Shown here one piece after another: positions 25,390 through 35,574 of a stretch of DNA of 64,000 nt. The stretch spans positions 20,297,740 through 20,361,739 of the forward strand of contig NC_135561.1 in assembly GCF_964340395.1 (NCBI RefSeq), in the 5' to 3' direction. Numbering within the stretch: the first letter of the stretch is position 1; the number at the start of each line of letters is the position of its first letter. Source of the stretch: Glandiceps talaboti. Taxonomy: Eukaryota > Hemichordata > Enteropneusta > Spengelidae. Under the pieces are notes generated by a model, which did no database searches, had not been told where the DNA came from, and saw nothing but the letters and a program-made list of their open reading frames with translations. Both the position numbers and the translations under genes were made by a program.

Positions 25390-28080
25390 ACATAAAAATT
25401 ACAAGGTTTTTACTAACTACCAGTATTTCCATTGACACAAAAACAAATTCATTACTTTCCTAATAAAACTTTGATGTAAAACAGGTGTGTACAAAGTTAT
25501 GTCTTAAGAACACTTGTGTCCTTTTCATCTAACAAGTCAAGATGACAAAGTACAGGCTGAGAACAGTTAGAGAGGTAACATAACTTTTAATATCATTCAA
25601 GTTGTTGAATGTCTTACCTCTTTACAAGTACAGTGAGGAGCAGGCCGTACTATGTAACATTTTATCTGGACAATGTCTTTAAGTTTCTGGATAATGTCTT
25701 TAAGATACAATACAATGTTTGCAGCCATGAAGTTAGGAAACTCTTACAGTTCCAACAAAGGAACATGGTTTCACAGCAGATAACAGATATTAAGAGGGAT
25801 TGCTTTTTGAAAATCAGAAACACTGATAATATCAAAGTGGGGAGGGGGTCCTGTAGAGGAATGATAAATAATTGGCAGTATGATCTGTCCCTGTAACATG
25901 CCTCTATAAATAATTCAATATCTCCATAGTATTATATCATCCGCAATATGTTTCCCTCCATGGTTTATCAAGATAATGAAAATATCTCTTCAGGTTCATT
26001 TCAGATCGGGATTAAAATATCAATGTGAAAGACAGTTTTCTGGCAAAGCTATAGAAAAAGTTGGTCAGAACAAAAAGAATGATCCTATGTAATCCATACA
26101 GCTCTATTGATAACATAACACTGATGCAAGAACCTGGCAGTGAATTCCAGGCCTTACAGCTCTATTGATAACATAACACTGATGTGAGAACCTGGCAGTG
26201 AATTCCAGGCCTTTAATTAAGCAATTTTTGTGAGTTGTACAAAACTGTAAGGGTGTAAATTCTTGTACTCTAACATTTGGTTCTCAATAAAACTGCATAT
26301 AATTGCCATCTTTAATGGGTTTGATCTTGGTGGAATGCACTTAAAATCAGACTCTGTCTATTTTCTCCTCTGCAAGTTGCCTATAATTCTTGACTTTAAC
26401 GTTTTTATTCTCAGTGCATGTGCTACTCATAATTCACCTGGGGTATCATTTTCTTAGTATTTCCTCTCCTAACTCTGTCAAGGTTACCAAACAACACAGG
26501 AGAATCCGTTTGAAAGAAAACATCCCAGTCATCAAGCTGAGGGTTGGATAAGATTAAGGATAGGCATAGAATCAACACCCCACTCCCCCCTCCCCCCACC
26601 TACTTCCCTTCCTCCCAGACTCAATCAAAACTCCCTCCTTCCACCCAACCTCTAACATGGATTAATTCCCCCTCCTACACCCACCCCATCCCACACCCTG
26701 TCCCTACACTTAAAACAGTTTATTTCATTTAGAATCCAGCATGAGTTAACATCTTATGTTTATACAGCTTTATTCTACTCTCCGACACCCGTATCCCACA
26801 CACACCCTCCCCCACCCCATTCCCAACTTAACATGACAATATTCTTCCATCCATCCCCAATGCCCTCATTCCAACCCAACTTTAACATTACTGATTAATT
26901 TTTTTTCAAAAAGAGTGGATGAAATGTGACAGTGAGAAGTGAGTTAATTAAAACAGTAGACACACATAACGAAGACAATGAAAGATGTCTGCAAACTGCA
27001 ACAAGATAATGAGATATGGATGATTCATAGTATTTATATTAGCAGTCTTTTGATAGGTCAGGGGTCAACAAAAACACTTATGAAATGCTGACACAGCCAC
27101 TTAAACACTACAAAGAACACTTTGCCTGGAACGTCTGTTGACTATCACACTACCATAACTGTTTTCACATATCATCACATCCTATAAAAAAAAGTTGGGG
27201 CTGGTTTTGATCAAAATTTCAACAAGCCATTGTCTAACATCCATTCACTGATGCAAAGCTGACATTGTCACTTGTATGTGAGTCAGCTGTGAATATGACA
27301 GTATGGGGGTAGGGCAGGATTGTGTCTAGACAAATATCATTATTTTCAAATTGTGCCAACACAGATACTACAGTTTTAGTTTTAAACTTTACCAACATAA
27401 ACAAAAAATTCATTCCTTGTATTAAAAGGTACTTATATTAAACTATATATTGATGAGTTTTTGTCCAGTTTTTATACAAGCAAAAACGTTAATTCCCATG
27501 CAATCACAAATGCTTTCTTTAACTGTACAAATACAGTCATAAATATTTTAATCATATACCCTCACAGTCTAAAATGTTTAAAACTGTACCAATGCAGTCA
27601 AAAAAATGTCTATGAATTAAAGCCACACAGTCTAAGAACAGCCACCATCTATCAAAATAATATTGATTATTTTAAATTTCAAATTATAAAATGTTATTTC
27701 AAAGTAGCACTGATTTTATTGATTTTTAGGTTCTTGTTTTATCAACAACTTCTGCATTCTATTCGCATTCCTGTTGGCAAGGATAATTTCTGGGTATACC
27801 CAAAAATTATGTCATCACATCATTGGTTTAGATTCCATAAATATAACATTACAGTTCTCAGTTACTAGCGATGAAAACTATATTTCAGTAAATAGAATAA
27901 AACATTAAAGCTACACTAGCTGTAACTAGAGTGTTACTTGTTTGCTGAGACACCAACAATATATACCCTGAAAATTACCACCAATAATTACACACTGTCT
28001 ATACTAATAAAGGTTAATTTTAATCCAGTAGTACACAGTAATACATTGAAATTGTGATCACATTGGGAAAGCTGACATAG
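25390..28080. other. Non-coding stretch with one 57-bp duplication and C-rich tracts
   Basis: A 57-bp direct duplication lies at about 26,097-26,213 (ACAGCTCTATTGATAACATA to GAATTCCAGGCCTT). C-rich runs (CCCCCTCCCCCCACC and similar) lie at 26,575-26,840. No exon with good splice sites is seen. Confidence 0.5.
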
Positions 28081-28084
28081 GTGC

Positions 28085-28205
28085 AGACCCAAAATTTGAT
28101 TTGATTTGACATGATTTATTATACCATTGCATGTGTACTGTAACATAAATAATATTTACCATAGGTAATCCAATACTGTTCAGGGTTTAATATTATAAGT
28201 AACTA
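28085..28205 (+). repeat. Dispersed repeat copy (partner at 39,498-39,605)
   Basis: Starts GGTGCAGACCCAAAATTTGA and continues through CAATACTGTTCAGGGT and AATATTATAAGTAA; 39,498-39,605 has GGTGCAGGCCCAAAAATCAA, CAATACTGTTCACGGT and AATATTATGAGTAA in the same order. Confidence 0.7.
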
Positions 28206-29810
28206 TATCTAACAAACTGTTTCAAAAATTCTTCAGTTGCAGCTTGTGCAGCTTAAAGTTTTTCAACACATTAAAACAAAAATATCCCTCAGGAAAATGT
28301 TGGGACTGAGCCCCTTTAATGTATGCGACAAGTCCTATAATTGACTTATGATCAACCTAGATAAAAACTCTGGTGAAAAAAAAACCACGAAAACAAACTA
28401 CAAAAGAAATATGTAATGAGAAATACTATAGAAAGCAATACTTGACAGTAGAGAACAGCAGAAATATTTAAATACAGTTTTGCTCCAATTTGGGAATTAA
28501 AGTATTATAATACCATATGTAGATAGGATTATAGATTGTGAATTCCAGTCACAGATAATTTTAAATAGTGTGACAAAACATACACAGAAAACCTGGGTGA
28601 ATACACTTTCATTGAATACTATTTCTACACAACATATATATGTACATACAAACTCCAACATTCCATCATCTACTACAATGCATGTATACAGAAATGAATA
28701 AACTTGCCTACCTTTCCTGTCAGTCTTTATTAAACTTCCATGTGAATAGTATAAATTCCAGTATGTTTTATCACCAACAATTGTCAATCTTGTTTAGGCG
28801 AATCTGATGAAAACTTTGTCCTAAAGCAAATGTCCTTGCCCCAGTTTACACTGTAAAAATAAAGTCACTGTCAGACATGAAGGACAGGAGATAAAACTAA
28901 GACGTGTATTATTCTGCTAAGTTACAAGAAAGTGTGGTTGCAGTGTCATTTCAGGTGCCTGAGTTCAACTCTTACATGGTAATAGTACTCCTCATCTGAA
29001 AATCAGGACTCAACCATTTACGAAAGTAGGGGTGGCAATTTGGAATGTGAGGGACATACACCTATCTTTAAGGTTGCAAAAGTGTAAAGCCAATTGGAAT
29101 AAGGTTAACTTCAATTGCCAGTGGTTTTGCTATAGGTTAGGGAAACCGTCACAGAAGCAAGGAAAATAAAACATGCATAGATTTCTATGACTTGTAAAAT
29201 AATTTTGGTAGGGTTATCCCAGTAACAGAAGGGGGAAAATCTGGTAAATTTGCATAGCTTTACATTCCAAGAACCAAAATTTGGCCCAATTAGAATACCT
29301 CACATACTGCCCTCAACCATTATAAGAATTCCAGTGTGCACGCTGAGCCAATATGACGTGCCACTGATTCAAACAACTTTTTGTGACCTATCAAAAATTT
29401 GATGTCCATCTATCTCTTATGATGTGATGCACTTATTATATTGTTTCTTTTGCATTTGAAGTTGTCTGTGTGTGTAATACATTGTATCTCATGAGTGAAA
29501 CACCAAGGTATCTTCATTTCTCCTGTAATTATGATTTCATTCATTACAAACTGTGCACACATGTGGACGACATATTATATTCTGAATCTATGAAATACAC
29601 AATGTATTCTTGACATTCTTGACATCACAGAGGGCGCCCTACTGTCTCAACTGGATTGCTGGTTAAAATACATTGCCTTTTTCAAACTTTTTCAAATAGT
29701 TTGTACCTATCTTATTTGATTACTGATTGAACACATTGTAATAGGAAACTTGCAACCCACACTGAGCATGCTCAGCTACAAAGGACTATGGGATTATTTG
29801 CATTTAGGCC
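28206..29810. other. Non-coding stretch
   Basis: On the minus strand near 28,710-28,790 there is an open stretch ending at a fair splice donor (AAAG then GTAGGC), but no convincing acceptor or recognisable protein. Nothing else is seen. Confidence 0.4.
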
Positions 29811-29814
29811 TTAA

Positions 29815-30045
29815 AAAATTGTTTGGTTCCGATTACCAGACCCCAACTAGTTTTTCACTGCCGAGCCTACACCTTTTTTTTTTACATATTCGAGAAGAAA
29901 AAAATAGCGAAAATTATGAAGTCTTGCGAGAAATAGTGGATGTAGAAACTGACATCAAAGATAATATAAAACTGTTCTTCCAATCTGTAATTGCTGCACA
30001 TCTGATGGGAAGAAACCAATACCACAGAGACCATGCAATGTTTTG
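29815..30045 (+). repeat. Dispersed repeat copy B (partner at 2,655-2,825)
   Basis: Matches 2,655-2,825 in order, with extra bases in the middle. A 105-residue ORF covers it, but the homology to a non-coding copy argues against a gene. Confidence 0.65.
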
Positions 30046-30570
30046 CTTTACAAACACAGCTACATAATTGGCATATGTTGTTTCATATTGATTTTCCAAG
30101 TAGGAAGCCTTGATAAAATTATTTTATAAAAATAAATACCTAATCATCATCCATAGGGCCCCTATAAAACACACATGCCACACAACGGCATATTTTCAAT
30201 GTATCATCCAATCAAATGTCATATTATCACAATTTCGTCACGAAGACTGTACCATGAAGTCTACTTTTTCTTTGCATCACAACTCGCACTAGCTGCGATA
30301 ACTGTAGCATTAGTTTTAAAGCTTTTTGTCATTACTGCAAAACTAGTCGCGGAACGAAAGAAAACTCAGAAACAGAAGAAGAAAAACCTACTCAAAATCC
30401 AACACTACATTACAGTACATATTATTGCAGCTAAACTTGCACCATCTGGCCCATTACATATTAGGGAGTGTGGAAAAATGGGAAAATTAGATTTAAATAT
30501 TGATATGAAAACAATGCAAATAACACTATAAATAACACAGTTGAAGCCCAAGACAAGTTTGAGTTTGAAT

Positions 30571-30661
30571 TAGTCCTGCTTACATACGGAGTAAGTCGTC
30601 CCTTCCTTCTCTGTTGACCGAAACGCGTGCACCGCACCGACGGTCTCTGCAAGCAGGACTA
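30571..30661 (+). mobile_element. Short inverted-repeat element (91 bp), copy 1
   Basis: Begins TAGTCCTGCTT and ends with the exact reverse complement AAGCAGGACTA. The interior holds ACATACGGAGTAAG and GCGTGCACCG. The second copy at 33,056-33,147 has the same ends, order and orientation. Confidence 0.8.
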
Positions 30662-31477
30662 TTAGATTGAATGTGATACACTTTCTCGTCGAGGAAGAAG
30701 AAAGTTTGGGTTACCTCTCTGGAAATTGGCCAAATTTCTGAAGTCTCAAAAACATGGCACGATGATAAACAGTTCCACTAATCGGTCACCAGGATATGAA
30801 CAGCTGTAATACGACCTGACAATGTGACATGACATGTAATACTGCAGCGAATCTGACGTGACATGACATAATTTTAAGAAGTTAGTGAGGTGAAGGACCG
30901 TCCCATTGAAGGAGGGTGGCAGCAGAGGTGACAAATTCGTTTTCGTAATACAGTAGTTTGATCTTGGCACTCGAAATAACATGAACAGTAAATCGCTGCG
31001 TAAAATAATCATACGAGTAGGTCAACCAAACCCTACGACAAACATTTGTATACTGTCCAAGATTATGGTGACTAGTCGTCAAACTCAGTAACCCTCCACA
31101 TCACCGCTCACCCACTTAGAATGGTTCAGTTCCTCACTTCACATCACATCGTACTCGCGCGACGTACCTAGTGATTGACAGGTAAACATCTCATGACGTG
31201 AATTGAACACTTTGAAGTGCTACAATCATGACAATGTGGTACACGAAAGCTGTTTGTGATTGGTTAAAATTGTAACGGTCCCTGACATCAGAGATTCCGA
31301 TGAAAATCTAGCCAATTAAAGATATTCTTCGTGACAAGCATTCATCGATCACGTCAAGTACAAAGTTACAATCTCAACAGGCAAATCATTTGTGATTGGC
31401 TAAAAACTATCACGACCCATTACATCGGTGAACTCGATCGACGATAAATCGTTCCGACAAATGTATCGGTCGGAAAC

Positions 31478-31506
31478 GTACACGTACGTACGTACGTACG
31501 TACGTG
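31478..31506. repeat. (ACGT)n palindromic microsatellite
   Basis: GTACACGTACGTACGTACGT continuing to ACGTGG. Each unit is self-complementary. Confidence 0.9.
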
Positions 31507-31603
31507 GAATGTAATCATATCATGACCATGCTAAACTTACTTCACGAACGATAAATTACTCGTGATCAGCTAAAATCTCAAATATATATAAATAAAATGA
31601 AAA

Positions 31604-31825
31604 TCAAGGGAGTTTTTTGAAATATTGTGTTAATTTGGATATATGGTGGAGACTGAGGTTGAAAAAATCTAAGAATATAGCTCGGGCATATTGCTGTCCA
31701 ATCTGATTAAAATTTGATGTGTTTAAAGCGGCTAGCGGCTTGATGTCTTTCCATTGTGCATGTGGGATAGCGGCGATCACCCATAACAAAACAAATGTCA
31801 CAACACGTAGAGGTGAATAGGACAT
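31604..31825 (-). CDS. Candidate small secreted protein, 73 aa, unknown function
   Basis: I do not recognise this protein. The ORF opens with MSYSPLRVVTFVLLWVIAAI, a typical signal peptide with a hydrophobic core at residues 8-20 and a likely cleavage near residue 24 (HAQ then W). The mature part would be about 49 residues, with no cysteines and a hydrophobic, leucine- and phenylalanine-rich end. A TATA-like box in the right orientation (TATATAAA on the minus strand, 31,948-31,955) lies 123 bases upstream of the ATG. Residues 28-43 are encoded by sequence related to a local MITE (TTTTAATCAGATTGG and TGATCGCCGC also occur at 44,190-44,405), so the ORF may be partly transposon-derived or fortuitous. 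It is divergent from the gene at 32,430. Confidence 0.3.
   Translation of the reverse strand: MSYSPLRVVTFVLLWVIAAIPHAQWKDIKPLAALNTSNFNQIGQQYARAIFLDFFNLSLHHISKLTQYFKKLP
31690..31800. mobile_element. Diverged MITE remnant (family of 44,190-44,405)
   Basis: CCAATCTGATTAAAATTTGA followed by AAAGCGGCTA and GGCGATCAC match the end and middle of the palindromic element at 44,190-44,405. Confidence 0.6.
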
Positions 31826-31947
31826 CTTTCAATACATCAGATTTTATCTAAGGTTGTCCAACCAATCCGAGCCAGCTTTTGAACATACCTTGTACTGTAA
31901 AATATGCACTCACGCACTGTTCCCGTTACGTTGGTGCATTCATGTAA

Positions 31948-31955
31948 TTTATATA
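31948..31955 (-). promoter_or_regulatory. TATA-like box, minus strand
   Basis: TATATAAA on the minus strand, 123 bases upstream of the ATG at 31,825. Confidence 0.35.
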
Positions 31956-32034
31956 GATCAGTCAGGGAAATACAAATTATAAAGACTAGACTAGTACGTA
32001 ACTTTATAAAATCGTTTAACCCTTCAAAAGGGTC

Positions 32035-32170
32035 TGCGCATGCGTGTCATCATCAAAACTAACAGCCAATCAGATTTAAGCTTCGTCGACATGCTGTAGA
32101 GTTGACGTGACGTCGTTTTTTTACGTCGTTTTTTACGTGACGTGACGTCTATAAAAAGCAACGACGTCAG
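32035..32170 (+). promoter_or_regulatory. Promoter with NRF-1-like, CCAAT, clustered CRE-type sites and TATA box
   Basis: In order: TGCGCATGCG at 32,035-32,044 (NRF-1 consensus), AGCCAATCAGA with CCAAT at 32,066-32,070 (NF-Y consensus), a cluster of seven ACGT cores between 32,105 and 32,168, including TGACGTGA, TGACGTCG, TGACGTCT and GACGTCAG (CREB/ATF type; TGACGTG also resembles the ATF6/XBP1 element), and TATAAAAAG at 32,150-32,158. Transcription would start near 32,180, about 250 bases before the ATG of the 131-residue ORF. The leader contains short upstream ATGs near 32,231 and 32,245. Confidence 0.6.
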
Positions 32171-32429
32171 CTGAAACGCGTCATTTCAAATCTAGCAAGC
32201 AAAGAGCAACATTAAAGTTAACAACACTCCATGCAATAGAATATATGTACGTAAAATTACGTGTTGCTCAAAGGTTAATTTATCGAGGCAAAATATACGA
32301 AATCACCACATTTGACTTAAACGTTGAAGTGGTCATCTTGCTGTTCACACGGTGTTTTTTTTTAACTTTTGCAATTTTAAAGAAACTGTCCATTTTGGTA
32401 ATAAAGTCGGTGAATTCATTATTTGACAA

Positions 32430-32825
32430 ATGGATAGTAATACGGCACTGTACTTGAGGCCATCTGACATACGATATATGCAGAGTACAATTGATCACAA
32501 ATTTAAAAATGGTTGTAGACTCATTGATACGTTCGAAGACTTTCTATACGGCAGACTATCGGAGCAAGATATCCCACGTATCAAAGTCTCTCGATGTGGT
32601 GACAAATGGTTTGTACAAGAAGGTCACAGACGTTTGTATCTTTTTAAATACCTTCAAGAACATGGAATGGTTACAACAATTCCTGTAGTAGAGGTCAAAC
32701 ATGACAAACGAAAGTTGACGACAAAAAACAAAGGGAGATCTGTGACTGTCACTAAGTGTAAAGATTTTGAGATGAAATTGGCCAAAATATTCAGAGATTA
32801 TGAAAAGAAAAATACACCACCGTAG
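32430..32825 (+). CDS. ParB/sulfiredoxin-fold-like protein, 131 aa, single exon
   Basis: The protein has an N-terminal half that matches my recollection of a poorly described eukaryotic family related to the ParB N-terminal/sulfiredoxin fold. Visible features are ALYLRPSDIRYMQSTI at residues 6-21 (the opening strand and helix), IPRIKV at 48-53, and WFVQEGHRRLYLFKYL at 60-75, where EGHRRL sits in the place of the ParB 'GERR' box. Sulfiredoxin has a catalytic Cys in the equivalent GCHR motif; here it is His, with no Cys in the motif, so sulfiredoxin activity is not expected. Residues 91-131 are lysine-rich and probably flexible. The start is supported by the frame, the upstream TATA box and the full domain. 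No intron or signal peptide is seen. The molecular function is unknown; nuclease, nucleotide- or DNA-binding roles are possible by fold only. A MITE lies about 45 bases after the stop. Confidence 0.7.
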   Translation: MDSNTALYLRPSDIRYMQSTIDHKFKNGCRLIDTFEDFLYGRLSEQDIPRIKVSRCGDKWFVQEGHRRLYLFKYLQEHGMVTTIPVVEVKHDKRKLTTKNKGRSVTVTKCKDFEMKLAKIFRDYEKKNTPP

Positions 32826-32867
32826 AAGTGACGTAATCCTGAGACGTCGAGTAGGCTAGCCTTAGCC

Positions 32868-33012
32868 ATCGAGTTAAAATCTGATGTGGTGAAAGCCGCT
32901 CGGTTTCTTTATTTTCATTTACCTTTATTTCATTAGGCGCTTGTTTTCGATTTTGCTGTCCCGGGGTGATCACTGCTTTCCCGTGAGACAGCGAAGCAAA
33001 AAACATAGATCG
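32868..33012. mobile_element. Diverged MITE copy (family of 44,190-44,405)
   Basis: CATCGAGTTAAAATCTGATG followed by TGGTGAAAGCCGCT, then TTTACCTTTATTTC and GGTGATCACTGCTTTCCCGT parallel the element at 44,190-44,405 from its left end past the centre; the right arm is degraded. Confidence 0.65.
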
Positions 33013-33055
33013 CGATGTGAACTACAAAGTTCCAGACATACAGCAACCGCTGACT

Positions 33056-33147
33056 TAGTCCTGCTTGCATACGGAGTAATCCGGGACTCGATTCTGACAA
33101 TAGAGTCGTCAGTAATACAGACTCGTGCACCGTCTGTAAGCAGGACT
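33056..33147 (+). mobile_element. Short inverted-repeat element (92 bp), copy 2
   Basis: Begins TAGTCCTGCTTGCATACGGA and ends GTAAGCAGGACT. Same orientation as copy 1 at 30,571, with GTGCACCG conserved inside. Its right edge is only ten bases from a TATA-like box. Confidence 0.8.
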
Positions 33148-33156
33148 GCCGCTGAA

Positions 33157-33163
33157 TATAAAG
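33157..33163 (+). promoter_or_regulatory. TATA-like box
   Basis: TATAAAG, 58 bases upstream of the ATG at 33,215; a start of transcription near 33,187 would give a leader of about 28 bases. Confidence 0.35.
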
Positions 33164-33214
33164 ATGCAACTGGGTAATATGTGTCCGTCAACGTGTCAAT
33201 CTGGAGTTCCCGCC

Positions 33215-33532
33215 ATGACTTTCACTCGGTGTAAAGCGATGCGGTCCAGTTTGTGGCTTTGTGTGTTCGCTGTCGTACTTTCTCTAAGTCCAGGCTCTTC
33301 GAATTTGGACAATGGTGTTGAAAATCTGTCGTTTGATGTGACTGAAGGATTGCACAGTGATTCTTTTCGTAGTAAATCTAGCCCGGAATCTAGTTGCGAT
33401 ATCGTCCCAAACGATTTTATTAGATCGAATGAATTTTCGTCTGAATCCATGTTTCCAAAAAAAAACAAATTTGTTTGTCGTGATGTGTTGTCGACGGAGC
33501 CAGAGAGCCCTAGGGGGAAATGTCGAGAATAA
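33215..33532 (+). CDS. Candidate secreted protein, 105 aa, unknown function
   Basis: I do not recognise the protein. I chose the ATG at 33,215 because its context CCCGCCATGA is a strong Kozak match and it follows a TATA-like box; an in-frame ATG further upstream at 33,164 lies too close to that box. Residues 9-31 (MRSSLWLCVFAVVLSLSPGS plus flanks) form a signal peptide or anchor. The mature region is serine-rich and acidic (SRS..SS, SSES), with three Cys residues near the middle and end. The stop codon is embedded in an AATAAA at 33,528-33,533. It could instead be a first exon, and reverse frames over it are also open, so the call is tentative. Confidence 0.35.
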   Translation: MTFTRCKAMRSSLWLCVFAVVLSLSPGSSNLDNGVENLSFDVTEGLHSDSFRSKSSPESSCDIVPNDFIRSNEFSSESMFPKKNKFVCRDVLSTEPESPRGKCRE

Positions 33533-33984
33533 AAAAGGCGCACAAACGAACAACACTTGCAACATTTGTAGCCAAAAATTACCCTTTTGGATAAAAAATT
33601 TCAAAAGATCTCTTTGAGCCAATCACGCCGTAGTATAAGTAAGATAGACAACTCGTTCGGTACGCCCCCTCGTTTATTGGCACATAAACCCTACCGAACT
33701 CGTTGACTATTTGTTTGAACGATCAAATTCATGTGAATATTGAGCCAGAGAAGGAAGTCATCAATGCGCTCCCATGTAAAACATCACATGTTGATAAGAA
33801 ATGTTGATATATTAGAACAAATATTCTTAAGAAATGTAGTGCATTGATGTAAATGATGCACCCTATCCGACATAATTATGAACTTGAAGATATGTTTCGG
33901 AGTTAGCATCTAGCGCATGTTTCCAGAGCTTATGCACTTGAATTAAAACAAAGCTAACACTACCACTACTGGCACTAGTACCAG

Positions 33985-34045
33985 TTAGTGCTCTCGATCT
34001 CTCGATCGCGATCTCTCTCGATCTCTCTCGATCTCTCGACTACGC
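33985..34045. repeat. (CGATCTCT)n short tandem repeat
   Basis: CTCTCGATCTCTCGATCGCG then repeated ATCTCTCTCG units. Confidence 0.85.
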
Positions 34046-34361
34046 GCATCAAACTAATTATAAATAAAATAAATTTACAAAACAAACACTTCTGTGTTCA
34101 CGCAATTTTTTATGATGTTGGACATACATGTATGCTGCAGAGTACGTTGTAGACTCATCAATCCCGGTCATTGATACCATTGATTTGATCGAAGACATAA
34201 TCAGATATCAGTATTAGTGGTACTGTACTTATTGCCACATCAACCATAAATATCAAAAAAGTTCAAACATAACATACTCAAAACCAAAGGCTTTGCAATA
34301 ATCTGAAATCCAAAGTTTTTGGTGTGCTATATGTGTTACATTTTAGGGTGTTAGACCTTCA

Positions 34362-34655
34362 TCTCTATATCTCTTGCTAGAGCTGGTTCTCTATATCTCT
34401 TGCTAGAGCTGGTTCTCTATATCTCTTGCTAGACCTGGTTCTCTATATCTCTTGCTAGAGCTTCATCTCTATATCTCTTGCTAGAGCTTCATCTCTATAT
34501 CTCTTGCTAGAGCTGGTTCTCTAAATCTCTTGCTAGACCTGGTTCTCTATATCTCTTGCTAGACCTGGTTCTCTATATCTCTTGCTAGACCTGGTTCTCT
34601 ATATCTCTTGCTAGACCTGGTTCTCTATATCTCTTGCTCGACCTGGTTCTCTCCA
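34362..34655. repeat. 26-bp minisatellite, about 11 copies
   Basis: The unit begins CTCTATATCTCTTGCTAGAC and ends CTGGTT; a subtype ends GCTTCAT. Ends at a degenerate copy near CTCGACCTGGTTCTCTCC. Confidence 0.95.
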
Positions 34656-34936
34656 TGGAGGTAGGAATTACCGTCATAGTAAGGTTGTTGATCCTCAAAG
34701 GGGTTGTCTCTTTTGGAGAATCTTTTCCATACTAGTACTAGTATTTCATCAGAATGTAACCAAACTGATGTTTGATTTTAATTTTTTTATTCTCAGAGAA
34801 ATTTCCATATGTCACAGAACGTAGAAGTCGCATACTTTTTTGTGCAAATAAAAATGTTATCGAGTCAGAAATCCAATTAGGAAATGTAATTAAAGTTTTA
34901 ATTTGTATCATTTTATTTCCCCATGCTAATGAACAT

Positions 34937-35082
34937 GTGTGTGTGTGTGTGTGTGCGTGTGTGTGTGTCTGTGTGTCTGTGTGTGTGTGCGTGCATGCGT
35001 GCGTGTGTGCGTGCGTGCGTGCATGCATGCGTGGGTGTGTGGGTGTGTGTGGGTGTGGGTTGGTGGGTGGGTGTACATATGT
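34937..35082. repeat. (GT)n-rich microsatellite with GTGC and GGGT variants
   Basis: Continuous GT with interspersed GTGCGTGC and GGGTGTGG; ORFs of Cys-Val type are artefacts. Confidence 0.95.
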
Positions 35083-35574
35083 ATAGTGTTTGCTTAGAAC
35101 ACTGAAACCTGCAGTTCTCCGTTTCATATATTTGTTGTGCCAGGTTTTTTATTTACCTGTTATTTATTATTCATCTTGCAATAAAGTCTGTCAACTGTAC
35201 ATGTAAATGCTACTTCAGAGAATCATGTGGAATGTGGGCAGCTTGCAATGTGGTGGGAGCGGGGGAGGGAAGACAAAGAGATGTTTGTCATGTCAGCATA
35301 TAGGTATTTTATACTAGAGAGGGGGTCAACAATCACTTTATATTCATTATTCTCACAAGCCAAGGCACAGTTTTCCATTGATACACAAAATAAAACTTTT
35401 TTCTGTCATCCTTTTAATGACATTTTCTACAAAATATTCCTGAAAATCAAATAAACAAGATTAACACATCCAGAGTAGTGGAGATAAGTTGCAACATCCA
35501 GAATTGTTACTCACCTCCTTTATGTCTCCATGTCTTCAAAACTACATCCAGTTATCTAAAACTATCGGGTAAAA

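Noticed and set aside
29750-30067. 105-residue ORF
   Set aside because: Most of it is a dispersed repeat whose other copy at 2,655 is not open.
30175-30531. 118-residue ORF with a hydrophobic segment and a KKTQKQKKK stretch
   Set aside because: It has a plausible transmembrane-like segment but no recognised family, no good start context and no clear splice acceptor. Left as unsupported.
33196-33622. 115- and 112-residue minus-strand ORFs
   Set aside because: Shadows of the plus-strand secreted candidate. They have no signal peptide, TATA box or known motif.
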